NCBI GenBank assembly: GCA_016704435.1
Contig: JADJAB010000014.1
Location: forward strand, 27,239 to 91,238
Source of the DNA: Rhodobacter sp.
Lineage (GTDB): Bacteria > Pseudomonadota > Alphaproteobacteria > Rhodobacterales > Rhodobacteraceae
Direction: 5' to 3'
Length of the DNA stretch: 64,000 nucleotides
The position numbers and the translations under genes are program-made. Under the pieces are notes generated by a model. It was not told the DNA's origin. It did no database searches and saw only the letters and a program-made list of their open reading frames with translations. Positions 27,471 through 36,661 of this stretch are shown piece by piece. The first letter of the stretch is position 1. Each line of letters opens with the position of its first letter.

Positions 27471-30400
27471 ATGTTCCTGACCCGCATCAGCGTCAACCAG
27501 CCGGTCTTTGCCACCATGATCATGGTGGCGCTGATGGTGTTTGGCATCTATTCGTTCCAGCGCCTGCCTATCGAACAACTGCCCGATGTCGATTTCCCGG
27601 TGGTCGCGGTCGTGGTGTCCTATCCCGGCGCCTCGCCCGAGGCGGTCGAGAATGACGTGATCGAGCCGATCGAGGAATCGGTGAACACGATCAGCGGCAT
27701 CGACACCATCAACTCGACCGCCCGTTCGGGCGAGGCGCTGGTGATCCTGCAGTTCGAGATGAACATCGATTCCGCCACCGCCATCCAGGACGTGCGCGAC
27801 AAGATGGGCGCGGTGCAGGCGCAGTTTCCCGATGCGGTGAACGACCCGCTGCTGTTCAAGTTCGACCCGGCGGAATTGCCGGTGATCTCGCTTGCCGTCA
27901 GCTCTGACACCATGTCGCTGCGCGACCTGACCGCGCTGACCGAGGATGTGATCGAACCGCGGCTGTCATCGGTTCAGGGCGTCGGCCGGGCCACCGTGGT
28001 CGGCGGCGTGCCGCGGCAGCTGAACGTGCTGATCGACCCCGACCGTCTGTCAGCCTTCGGGGTCGGTGTGGGCGAGGTCACCGCGGCGCTGCGCCAGGAA
28101 AACCAGGACCTGCCTGCAGGCGACATCGAACAGGGCCGCGAGGTCCGGTCGATCCAGGTCGAGGGCCGGGTCGAGGACATGGCCGATTTCCTGGACATCA
28201 TCGTCGCCCGTCGTGGTGGCCAGCCGGTGCGGCTGGGTGATGTCGCGACCATCGAGGATGGCGAGGCCGAAGCGTTCAGCCTGGCGCTTCTGGACGGCGA
28301 GCAGGCGCTGGCGGTCGATGTGGTCAAGACCCAGGGCGCGAATACCGTCGGCGTGGCCACAGATATCCGCGCCGCCGTGGCCGAGCTGATGGACGGCGAG
28401 TTGCCCGACAGCGTGCTGATCGAAGTGGTGCGCGACAACGCAAAGCCGGTCGAAGACAGCTATCACGGCGTGCAGAACATGATGGTCGAAGGGGCTGCGC
28501 TGGCGGTGCTGATCGTGTTCCTGTTCCTCAACTCCTGGCGCTCGACCGTCATCACCGGGTTGACGCTGCCGATCTCGGTGATCGGCACGATGACGGTGAT
28601 CTTCTTTCTGGGCTTCACGCTGAACATCATGACCCTGCTGGCGCTCAGTCTGGCGATTGGCCTGCTGATCGACGACGCCATCGTGGTGCGCGAAAACATC
28701 ATGCGGCATCTGCACATGGGCAAGTCGCACCGCGATGCGGCGCTGGAGGGCACCAACGAAATCGGCCTTGCGGTGCTGGCCACCACCCTGTCCATCGTCG
28801 CGGTGTTCCTGCCGGTGGCCTTCATGGAGGGCATCATCGGCCGGTTCTTCCTGCAGTTCGGGGTGACCGTCTCGGTCGCCGTCCTGATCTCGCTTTTCGT
28901 GGCCTTCACGCTGGATCCGATGATGTCCTCGGTCTGGTATGACCCGGCCGGAGAGCCGGATGCGAAGCGCGGGCCCCTGGGCCGCCTGATCGCACAGTTC
29001 GGGCGGTTCTTCGACTGGCTGGCCTCGGGCTACCGCGTCGTCCTGCGGTGGAGCCTGCGCCACCGGATCACCACGCTCGCCGTGGCCTTCGGCGCCTTCT
29101 TCGGCAGCTTTGCGCTGGTTCCCTTTGTCGGCGTGGAATTCGCCCCCGCCGCCGACAACAGCGAGTTCCAGATCGACATCGAAACTCCGCCGGGGTCGTC
29201 GCTGGCCTATACCGCCGGCAAGGTGCGCCAGATCGACCGCTTGCTGCGCAGCTTCCCCGAGATCGACGGCACCTATGCCACTGTCAATTCCAACAGCGGT
29301 GAAGGCCAGAACAGCGCCAGCATCGCGGTGTCGATGGTCGGCCCGGCCGAGCGTGTCCGCACCCCTACCGACATGACTGCCCCGGTCCGCGAGGCGCTGC
29401 TGCGCATCCCCGGCATCGACATGACCATCGGCGCCGCCGGGGGGCTGGGCGGGCTGGAGGCGCCAGTGCAGATCAACATCTACGGCGACAGCCTGGACGT
29501 GCTTGGCCCGCTGGCCGACCGGCTGGTGCGGCAGATGCAGACCATCGACGGGCTGGAGGATGTGAAATCCGGGCTGGAGGTCGCACAGCCGGTGCTGGGC
29601 GTGCGGATCAACCGCGATGCCGCCAGCGATCTGGGCGTGTCGCTGCAACAGGTCGGCGCCACCCTGCGGCCGATGCTGGGCGGCGAAGACGTCACCGACT
29701 GGACCTCGCCCGATGGCCGCAGCTTTACCGTCAGCGTCCGCCTGCCCGCTGGCATGCGCAACGACCCCGAAGTGCTGCGCGCGCTGCCGATCACCCAAAG
29801 CGGGGCCACCGGCAGCGCCGAGATGGTGCGGCTGGATCAGGTGGCCGACATCGTGCAATCCTTCGGCCCCTCGGAAATCCTGCGCCGCGATCTGTCGCGC
29901 CAGGTGACGGTCACTGCCAACCTGTCGGGCAAGACCCTGGGCGAGGTGATGCCCGAGGTGCAGGCGGCGATGGATGCGCTGAACCTGCCCATAGGCTACC
30001 GGGTCAGCGCCGGCGGCGATGCCCAGCAGTTGGCCGAGACCGGTGCCTCGGCGGCCAATGCCTTGGTGCTGGCGGTGGTGTTCATCTACCTCGTCCTCGC
30101 CTCGCAGTTCGGGTCGTTCCTGCAGCCGGTGGCAATCCTGTTCTCGTTGCCGCTGGCGCTGATCGGGGTGCTTCTGGGGCTTATGGCCTGGGGCTCGACG
30201 TTGAACATGTATTCGATGATCGGCTTCATCATGCTGATGGGCCTGGTGGTGAAAAACGCCATCCTGCTGGTCGACAACGCCAACCAGCACACCCGCGAAG
30301 GCATGAACCTCTACGACGCGCTGCTCGAGGCCGGGCAGACCCGGTTCCGTCCGATCATCATGACCACGCTGGCGATGATCTTCGGCATGCTGCCCCTGGC

Positions 30401-30617
30401 GCTGAACATCCACGAAGGGTCCGGGCAGAACGCGCCGATGGCCCATGCGGTGATCGGCGGGCTGATCTCGTCCACGCTGCTGACGCTGGTGGTGGTGCCG
30501 GTGGTGCTGACCTATGTCGAAAGCTTCGGGCGGTGGTCCAAGCGGTTCTTCCCCACCGGGCCGGACAACCACGGTGCGCCGGCCCCTGCCATGGCAGTCG
30601 CGTCGGCCGCAAAGTGA
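27471..30617 (+). CDS. RND multidrug efflux transporter, AcrB/MexB family
   Basis: A 1048-residue inner-membrane proton antiporter, full length for the HAE1 family. It opens MFLTRISVNQPVFATMIM, with a TM1 typical of RND pumps. TM4 carries the proton-relay aspartates in GLLIDDAIVVREN near residue 405. The second half includes GLVVKNAILLVDNANQHTREG near residue 935 with the relay Lys. Two large periplasmic loops lie at about residues 40-335 and 570-870. No outer-membrane factor gene is in the cluster, so a TolC-like channel must be encoded elsewhere. A longer frame from 27441 only adds residues upstream of the ATG at 27471. Confidence 0.93.
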   Translation: MFLTRISVNQPVFATMIMVALMVFGIYSFQRLPIEQLPDVDFPVVAVVVSYPGASPEAVENDVIEPIEESVNTISGIDTINSTARSGEALVILQFEMNIDSATAIQDVRDKMGAVQAQFPDAVNDPLLFKFDPAELPVISLAVSSDTMSLRDLTALTEDVIEPRLSSVQGVGRATVVGGVPRQLNVLIDPDRLSAFGVGVGEVTAALRQENQDLPAGDIEQGREVRSIQVEGRVEDMADFLDIIVARRGGQPVRLGDVATIEDGEAEAFSLALLDGEQALAVDVVKTQGANTVGVATDIRAAVAELMDGELPDSVLIEVVRDNAKPVEDSYHGVQNMMVEGAALAVLIVFLFLNSWRSTVITGLTLPISVIGTMTVIFFLGFTLNIMTLLALSLAIGLLIDDAIVVRENIMRHLHMGKSHRDAALEGTNEIGLAVLATTLSIVAVFLPVAFMEGIIGRFFLQFGVTVSVAVLISLFVAFTLDPMMSSVWYDPAGEPDAKRGPLGRLIAQFGRFFDWLASGYRVVLRWSLRHRITTLAVAFGAFFGSFALVPFVGVEFAPAADNSEFQIDIETPPGSSLAYTAGKVRQIDRLLRSFPEIDGTYATVNSNSGEGQNSASIAVSMVGPAERVRTPTDMTAPVREALLRIPGIDMTIGAAGGLGGLEAPVQINIYGDSLDVLGPLADRLVRQMQTIDGLEDVKSGLEVAQPVLGVRINRDAASDLGVSLQQVGATLRPMLGGEDVTDWTSPDGRSFTVSVRLPAGMRNDPEVLRALPITQSGATGSAEMVRLDQVADIVQSFGPSEILRRDLSRQVTVTANLSGKTLGEVMPEVQAAMDALNLPIGYRVSAGGDAQQLAETGASAANALVLAVVFIYLVLASQFGSFLQPVAILFSLPLALIGVLLGLMAWGSTLNMYSMIGFIMLMGLVVKNAILLVDNANQHTREGMNLYDALLEAGQTRFRPIIMTTLAMIFGMLPLALNIHEGSGQNAPMAHAVIGGLISSTLLTLVVVPVVLTYVESFGRWSKRFFPTGPDNHGAPAPAMAVASAAK

Positions 30618-30713
30618 GAGGGGACCGGACATGAAACTTTCGACCCCGGCCGAACACCAGATCCGCAAGGTGCTGCGAGAGGGCCAGCCTTGGCAAGACC
30701 CGCTTTTGAAGCC

Positions 30714-31835
30714 TTAGCCCCCGGCGACCGATCTGCGGAACAACAGCAGGCTGATGGCCAGGAAAGCCGCGCCCAAGAGGAAGGTCCACAGGAACTCGAT
30801 CCAGACGATGCTGAAATCAGCGCCGCGATAGGCGATGGCCGTCGCAAAATCCATGTAGTGCCGCGAGGGCAGCAGCCAGGTGATCGGTTGCAGCCAGATC
30901 GGCTGGCTTTCGATCGACGACATGCCGCCCGACAGGATCATGATCGGCATGATGACCAGCATGATCAACAGCGCGAATTGTGCCATGGTGCGCGCCACGA
31001 TCCCGAGGAGAACCCCGATCGAGGCGGCGGCAAAGAGATACACCGCCGTTCCGGCCAGCAGCAGCCCTTCGGAGCCGGCAATCGGCACGTCCAGCGCACC
31101 CTTCACCACGATGAACAGCGAGAACACGAAGGCCACGAAGATCACCAGTCCGTTGGCAACGATCTTGCCCAGGGCGATTTCAACGGCCGTCAGCGGCATC
31201 ACCATCAGATGCTCGATCGTGCCGTGTTCGCGCTCTCGGATCAGGGCGGCTCCGGTCAGGACGATGGTCAGCATCGACAGCTGGTTGAGCAGCCCCGAGA
31301 TCGACGAGATCCACACCATGTTACCCGCCGGATTGAACGACCGGCGCAGGACCAGATCCAGCGGCGAGGCCTGCACGATGTCCTGGCGTGCAGCGAAGCG
31401 GGCGATTTCCTCGTTGAAGGTGGCGGTCAGATAGCCGGTGCCGATGGCTGCGGCCTGGGTCTTGGTGGCGTCGATGTTGATCTGCAAGGACGGCATGCGC
31501 CCGGCCCGCACATCAGCCTCGAACCCGCGCGGGATGACCACGACAAAGGTGGTCTCGCCCCAATCCATCATCCGGTCGATATCGGTGGCGGTTGCTTCCT
31601 GCGGCGGCAGGTAGCGCGGCGGGAAAAGCGCATTTTGCAAGGCGCGGCTCAGGGCCGAGCGGTCTTCGTCGACGAAGGTGACCGAGGCCTTGTTCAGCAT
31701 GTCGCCACCGCCAGAGCTTTCGATATACATGCCCGGCCCGAACGAATAGATCACCAAGAGCAGCAGGATCGCATCGCGCCAGAGGCTGCGGAACTCCTTG
31801 ATCGCAAGCCAGAAGATATTTGCGATGGACCGCAT
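30714..31835 (-). CDS. ABC-2 exporter permease, YhhJ-like
   Basis: A 373-residue ABC-2 family permease. The chosen start is ATG 31833-31835 (RSIANIFWLAIKEF), with GGAGG upstream; the frame is open much further, but only as the shadow of RbbA. One N-terminal membrane helix precedes a large periplasmic domain (about residues 45-170). Five or more helices follow, with EREHGTIEHLMVMPLTAVEI marking the coupling region and GGMSSIESQP in the last loop. Length matches E. coli YhhJ. It is encoded directly after the RbbA-like ATPase (2-base gap) and ends against the RND gene, which is convergent. Confidence 0.88.
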   Translation of the reverse strand: MRSIANIFWLAIKEFRSLWRDAILLLLVIYSFGPGMYIESSGGGDMLNKASVTFVDEDRSALSRALQNALFPPRYLPPQEATATDIDRMMDWGETTFVVVIPRGFEADVRAGRMPSLQINIDATKTQAAAIGTGYLTATFNEEIARFAARQDIVQASPLDLVLRRSFNPAGNMVWISSISGLLNQLSMLTIVLTGAALIREREHGTIEHLMVMPLTAVEIALGKIVANGLVIFVAFVFSLFIVVKGALDVPIAGSEGLLLAGTAVYLFAAASIGVLLGIVARTMAQFALLIMLVIMPIMILSGGMSSIESQPIWLQPITWLLPSRHYMDFATAIAYRGADFSIVWIEFLWTFLLGAAFLAISLLLFRRSVAGG

Positions 31836-31837
31836 CC

Positions 31838-34555
31838 CTAGGCCTCCTGCTTTTTCAGGAACAGCACGGCGATCGCCAGAAAAACGGGCGCAAACAGTGC
31901 CAGCAACAGGATGTTCGGGCCGAGTTGCAGGAACCCCAGCCCCTTGTTGAAGGCGCCAACGCTCATCTGCATGAAATAGTTGGTCGGCCACATCTGCCCC
32001 ATGATCCGCGCCACCCCTTCCAGCGTGGACACCGGCTGCGTCAGGCCGGAAAACTGCACGGTCGGCATCATCGCCAGCACCATCGTGGCGAACACCGCCG
32101 CCACCTGAGAGCGCACGAAGACCGCGATGATCAGGCCAAAGCCGGTCGAGGCCGCGACATAGGCGACCGCCCCCAGTGCCAGCGCCAGCGCCGACCCTTT
32201 CAGCGGCACCCCGAACAGAAACACCGCCATGCCGGTCAGGATCAGCCAATTGGCAAAGCCGACCGCAATGTAGGGCAGTTGCTTGCCCAGCAGAAACTCC
32301 ACCTTGCTGGTGGGGGTGACGTAGAAATTGGTGATCGTGCCGACCTCGCGCTCGCGGCTGACGCTGACCGCCATCAGGATGGCCGGAAACAGCATCAACA
32401 GAATGGCGGGCACCGACGGCGCCATCGAAGGCAGCGATTCAAAGCTGGGGTTGTAGCGATAGCGCGGCTCGATGTTGACGACCGGTTGCGCCATCCCGGC
32501 AAGCCCCGCCGCCGTGGCGCGGTTTGCCATGAAACTGCCATGCGCGCCTTGCACATAGCCCTCGATATAGGACGCGCCGAAGGTGTTTGCCCCGTCGATC
32601 CAGGCGGCAACGCTGGTCGGCTGCCCGGTGGTGACGGCGCGGCCGAAACCGGCGGGAATCTCGATGGCCAGCGCCACCTCGTTCGCCACCATGCGGCGGC
32701 GCAGTTCGTCTTCCGTGGTCACCTCGGGCATCTCGACAAAACTGGTCGAGCCTTCGAAATTCGCCAGATAGGCGCGGCTTTCCGGCGTGCGATCCTGATC
32801 AAAAGCGGCGAATTTGACGCCGGTGGTGTCGGTCGAAATGCCGTAGGCAAAGAGCAGCATCAAGAGCATCGAGCCGAGGAAGGCAAAGGCCAGCCGGATC
32901 GGGTCGCGCATCACCTCCAGCATCTCGCGCCGACTGACGGCCAGCAGGCGCGTCATGCCGGGGCTGCGTTGCCGGGTGGGTTTGGCGGCGGCCATCCCGG
33001 TCAGCGCCGGCACGGCGGGCGTATCGCCGATGGCCTCCTGGATATAGCGGATGAAAGTTTCGTTGAGTGAGGAAGACCCACCTTCCTGCGCCAGGTTCTG
33101 CGGGGTGTCATAGACCAGCACTTTGCCTGCGTGCATCAGGCTGATCCGGTCGCAGCGCATCGCCTCATTCATGAAATGGGTCGAGATGAAGATCGTCACC
33201 AGATCGCGGCGCGACAGGCCCACCAGCAGATCCCAGAATTCATCCCGCGCCACCGGGTCGACACCCGAGGTCGGCTCATCCAGGATCAGCATGTCGGGGC
33301 TGTGGATGATCGCGCAGGCCAGCGACAGGCGTTGGCGCAGGCCGAGGGGAAGGTCGCCGGAAAACGCATCGGCATAGGGGCCAAGATCGAAATCGGCCAG
33401 CAGTTCGGCGATGCGCGGGGCGATGGTCGCGCGCGGCAGATGGAACAGGCGCGCGTGCAGATCAAGGTTCTGCCGCACCGTCAATTCGCCATAAAGCGAG
33501 AAGTTCTGCGACATGAAGCCGACCCTGCGCCGGGTCTCGATATTGTTGGCATCGGTCTTTTTGCCGAACAGCCAGGCCTCGCCTTCAGACGCGGGCAGAA
33601 GGCCGGTCAGCATCTTCATTGTCGTGGTCTTGCCGCAGCCGTTGGAGCCGAGAAAGCCGAAAATCTCGCCCCGCCGGATCGCGAAGTTGACGTCGCGGAC
33701 GGCGGTGAAATCGCCGAACCGGCGGGTCAGGTTCCTGGCGACGATGGCCGGGCCGCCCTCTTGGGCCTTCAAAGGCGGCACGTCCAAGGGCGCGCTCTGG
33801 CGTTGCTTGTCGGCGGGCAGCAGCGACACGAAGGCTTCTTCCAGCGTGTCCTTGCCGGTCTTTTGGCGCAGATCATCCGGCGTGCCGGTGGCCAGAATGT
33901 GCCCCGCATCCATCGCGGCCAGCCAGTCGAACCGCTCGGCCTCTTCCATGTAGGCGGTCGAGACGATCACGCTCATCCCCGGCCGGTCGGCGCGGATATC
34001 GTCGATCAGCTCCCAGAATTGCCCGCGCGACAGCGGGTCGACGCCGGTGGTCGGCTCATCCAGAATAAGGAAATCGGGGTCGTGGATCAGCGAGCAGCAC
34101 AGGCCCAGCTTCTGCTTCATGCCGCCCGACAGCTTGCCCGCCGGGCGCGACAGGAACGGGTCCAACCCGGTCGCCTTTGCCAGCCGCGAAATCCGGCGCT
34201 GCCGTTCGGGCCCGTCATGGCCGAACAGGCGCCCGAAGAAATCGAGGTTCTCGAAGACGCTGAGCTCCTGATAGAGGTTCTTGCCCAACCCCTGCGGCAT
34301 ATAGGCGATGCGGCTGAACACCGCCTCGCGGTGCGCCTTGCCCGCCATATCGCCGTCCAGAACCGAAACTGTGCCGGACTGGATTTTCCGTGCCCCCGAC
34401 AACAACCCCAAGAGCGTGGATTTGCCCACCCCGTCCGGCCCGATCAGGCCCAGCATCTGCCCGGCAGGCAGGTCAAGCGTTACCTCCTCAAGCGCCGAGA
34501 CCTTGCCATAAACATGGCTGACACCCCGAACCGAGGCGATGTTGCCGGTGTCCAT
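31838..34555 (-). CDS. ABC-ABC-permease fusion, RbbA/YhiH-like exporter
   Basis: A 905-residue fusion of two ATPase domains and an ABC-2 membrane domain. Domain 1 has Walker A GPDGVGKSTL near residue 38, LSGGMKQKLGL and LILDEPTTGVDPLSR. Domain 2 has GSNGCGKTTT near residue 305, PLGLRQRLSLA and LILDEPTSGVDPVAR. From about residue 540 a permease part has one helix, a periplasmic region, and several helices with REREVGTITNFYVTPTSKVE. The same architecture and size are found in RbbA, named ribosome-associated ATPase in E. coli. Flanking YhiI-like and YhhJ-like genes support an export role. Confidence 0.9.
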   Translation of the reverse strand: MDTGNIASVRGVSHVYGKVSALEEVTLDLPAGQMLGLIGPDGVGKSTLLGLLSGARKIQSGTVSVLDGDMAGKAHREAVFSRIAYMPQGLGKNLYQELSVFENLDFFGRLFGHDGPERQRRISRLAKATGLDPFLSRPAGKLSGGMKQKLGLCCSLIHDPDFLILDEPTTGVDPLSRGQFWELIDDIRADRPGMSVIVSTAYMEEAERFDWLAAMDAGHILATGTPDDLRQKTGKDTLEEAFVSLLPADKQRQSAPLDVPPLKAQEGGPAIVARNLTRRFGDFTAVRDVNFAIRRGEIFGFLGSNGCGKTTTMKMLTGLLPASEGEAWLFGKKTDANNIETRRRVGFMSQNFSLYGELTVRQNLDLHARLFHLPRATIAPRIAELLADFDLGPYADAFSGDLPLGLRQRLSLACAIIHSPDMLILDEPTSGVDPVARDEFWDLLVGLSRRDLVTIFISTHFMNEAMRCDRISLMHAGKVLVYDTPQNLAQEGGSSSLNETFIRYIQEAIGDTPAVPALTGMAAAKPTRQRSPGMTRLLAVSRREMLEVMRDPIRLAFAFLGSMLLMLLFAYGISTDTTGVKFAAFDQDRTPESRAYLANFEGSTSFVEMPEVTTEDELRRRMVANEVALAIEIPAGFGRAVTTGQPTSVAAWIDGANTFGASYIEGYVQGAHGSFMANRATAAGLAGMAQPVVNIEPRYRYNPSFESLPSMAPSVPAILLMLFPAILMAVSVSREREVGTITNFYVTPTSKVEFLLGKQLPYIAVGFANWLILTGMAVFLFGVPLKGSALALALGAVAYVAASTGFGLIIAVFVRSQVAAVFATMVLAMMPTVQFSGLTQPVSTLEGVARIMGQMWPTNYFMQMSVGAFNKGLGFLQLGPNILLLALFAPVFLAIAVLFLKKQEA

Positions 34556-34558
34556 AGT

Positions 34559-35570
34559 TCAGTTTCCCGGCAGCGCGTCGGCAGGGATCGGTTCACCGAC
34601 GAATTCGACCGGCCAAGGCAGATCCTCGGCCCCGGCAAGGCGGATATAGGCAACCCCGCGCAACCCTGTCTTGACCTGGGTCGATATAGGCCTTGACCAG
34701 TTCCTCAGGCAGCCGGACCTTGACGCGGAACATCAGCTTTTCGCGCTCTTCGGCGGTTTCCACCTGCTTGGGGGTGAACTGCGCCTCGGGCGAGACGAAG
34801 CTGACATAGGCGGGAATGGCGTAAGGAATGCTGTCGAGCCGGATGCGTGCTTCGGCCCCCAGGCCGGTGCGCATCGCCTCATCGGCGGGCAGGAACATCT
34901 CCATGTAGACCTGGCTCAGGTCCAGCAGCGTGATGACCTTGCCGCCGCCGCCCAGAACCTCGCCCGGCTGGGACAGCCGGTAGAGGATGCGGCCCAGCAC
35001 CGGCGCAGTCAGCGTGGCATCGGCGATCTGGGTCTCATACTGCGTGACCAGCGCAAGGGCCGCATCAACGCCACGTTCAGAGGTATTGAGCATTGCCAGG
35101 GCGGCGTTCAGCGCGGCCTCGGAGGTGGCCAGCCGGGTCTTGGCCGTATCGGCCACCGCCTGCGAATTCACGCCCCTCTCGGCCAGTTCGGTTGCGCGGG
35201 TGAATTCCTCTTCGGCCAATGTGCGTTCGGCGCGGCGCTGCTCGATCAGGGCGCGCACCTCTTCGACCTGGCTTGCGGCGCGCGCGGCATCAGCTTCGGC
35301 ACGGGCCAGCTGCGCCTCAAGCTCGCGGGTGTCCATGACCGCCAGAACTTCGCCAGGTTGCACCAACTGGCCCTCGCTGACGCGGATTTCCGCGACCCGG
35401 CCCGGCACCTTGGTGGCAATGTCGATCTGGTCGGCCTCGATCCGCCCGTTGCCGGTGGCAAAGCCCTCTGGCAAACCGCCGGTGTTCTGATCCCAGACAT
35501 ACCAGCCGATCGCCGCAACGGCGGCCAGAACGATCGCGACAGCAATCAGCGGGCGAAGGTATTTCATCAC
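34559..35570 (-). CDS. HlyD-family adaptor, YhiI-like, C-terminal frameshift
   Basis: Periplasmic adaptor with an N-terminal anchor (PLIAVAIVLAAVAAIGWYVW), a barrel-sandwich half (DIATKVPGRVAEIRVSEGQL) and a long coiled-coil hairpin (about residues 75-195) rich in Glu, Ala and Arg. Its partner half is APVLGRILYRLSQPGEVLGG. After LVKAYID (about 34668) one extra C in CCC diverts the frame. Corrected, it reads QVKTGLRGVAYIRLAGAEDL and ends ...DALPGN at 34559, 3 bases before the RbbA start. It is the first gene of the yhiI-rbbA-yhhJ type operon. Confidence 0.85.
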
Positions 35571-35662
35571 CTATTCTCCAGAAATCCGAATGCCGGGCGC
35601 GCGCTGTTGGCCGGAAAAGGAGCACGCGGCCGCGCGGTCCGGCATGTTGTCCATGACGCCGG

Positions 35663-36655
35663 TCATGCCGGGGTCTTGCCCTTGCGGCGCTTTGCTTCTG
35701 CAATGAACAGAACCGCCAGCGCCGACGAGGCGACGCGCGCCTCGACATCGTCCGAGCGGCTGGTCAGGATGATCGGCACCGTGGCCCCAAGCGCCAGCCC
35801 GGCCGATTGCGCGCCTGCCAGATAGACCAGTTGCTTGGCGATCATGTTGCCTGAGACCAGATCGGGGGCCACCAGAATATCGGCATGGCCCGCCACGGAC
35901 GATGTGATGCCCTTCATCCGCGCCGCCTCGACCGACACGGCATTGTCGAAAGCCAGCGGGCCGTCGACCAGCCCGCCGGTGATCTGGCCGCGGTCTGCCA
36001 TCTTGCACAGCGCGGCGGCATCGACGGTCGAGCGGATGGCGGGTGTCACGGTTTCCACCGCCGACAGCACCGCCACCTTCGGCTCTTGCAGGCCCAGGGC
36101 ATGCGCAAGGTCGATGGCATTCTGGATGATGTCGCGCTTGGTCTCCAGATCTGGCTCGATGTTGATGGCGGCATCGGTGATGAACAGCGGCTTGGAATAC
36201 TGCGGCACATCCAGCACGAAGACATGGGTGATGCGGCGTTCGGTGCGCAGGCCGGTGGCCTTGTCGATGACGGCGCCCAGCACCTCGTCGGTGTGCAGGG
36301 CGCCTTTCATCAGCGCCTGGACCTTGCCTTCTCGGGCCAGCGCCACCGCCGTCTCGGCCGAGGCATGGCTGTGCGGCGTGGCGACGATCTGCAACCCGTC
36401 CAGCGACAGGCCGGCGGCGGCTGCGGCAGTGGCGATGCGGTCGGGCGGGCCAACGAGAACCGGCCGGATCAGCCCGGCATCGCGTGCCGCCAGCGCCCCG
36501 GTCAGCGACCGCGCATCGCAGGGATGGATGACGGCAACGGCCACCGGGCCATGCGCCCGCGCCGCCTCGACCAGACGGCGATGGCGGGCGCCGGGTTCGT
36601 GCGGCGGGGTCTGTGCCAAGGCTGACAAGGGACTTTGATCTGAAGAGACGGTCAC
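35663..36655 (-). CDS. Phosphate acetyl/butyryltransferase
   Basis: A 330-residue enzyme of the PTA/PTB family, interconverting acyl-CoA and acyl phosphate. Landmarks are IHPCDARSLTGALAARDAGL near residue 55, VFVLDVPQYSKPLFITDAAI near residue 150, and GPLAFDNAVSVEAARMKGI and LVAPDLVSGNMIAKQL near residues 235-275. The start is a GTG at 36653-36655 with AGGAG about 9 bases upstream. It sits 6 bases behind the PHA synthase gene. In some alphaproteobacteria PTA and a PHA polymerase are likewise clustered, suggesting a role in channelling acyl-CoA. Confidence 0.88.
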   Translation of the reverse strand: MTVSSDQSPLSALAQTPPHEPGARHRRLVEAARAHGPVAVAVIHPCDARSLTGALAARDAGLIRPVLVGPPDRIATAAAAAGLSLDGLQIVATPHSHASAETAVALAREGKVQALMKGALHTDEVLGAVIDKATGLRTERRITHVFVLDVPQYSKPLFITDAAINIEPDLETKRDIIQNAIDLAHALGLQEPKVAVLSAVETVTPAIRSTVDAAALCKMADRGQITGGLVDGPLAFDNAVSVEAARMKGITSSVAGHADILVAPDLVSGNMIAKQLVYLAGAQSAGLALGATVPIILTSRSDDVEARVASSALAVLFIAEAKRRKGKTPA

Positions 36656-36661
36656 CTGCTG

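Noticed and set aside
30631..30717. 28-residue frame beginning MKLSTPAEHQIRKVLREG after a purine-rich stretch
   Set aside because: It has a plausible ribosome-binding site, but it is very short, overlaps the end of the convergent permease gene, and resembles nothing known.
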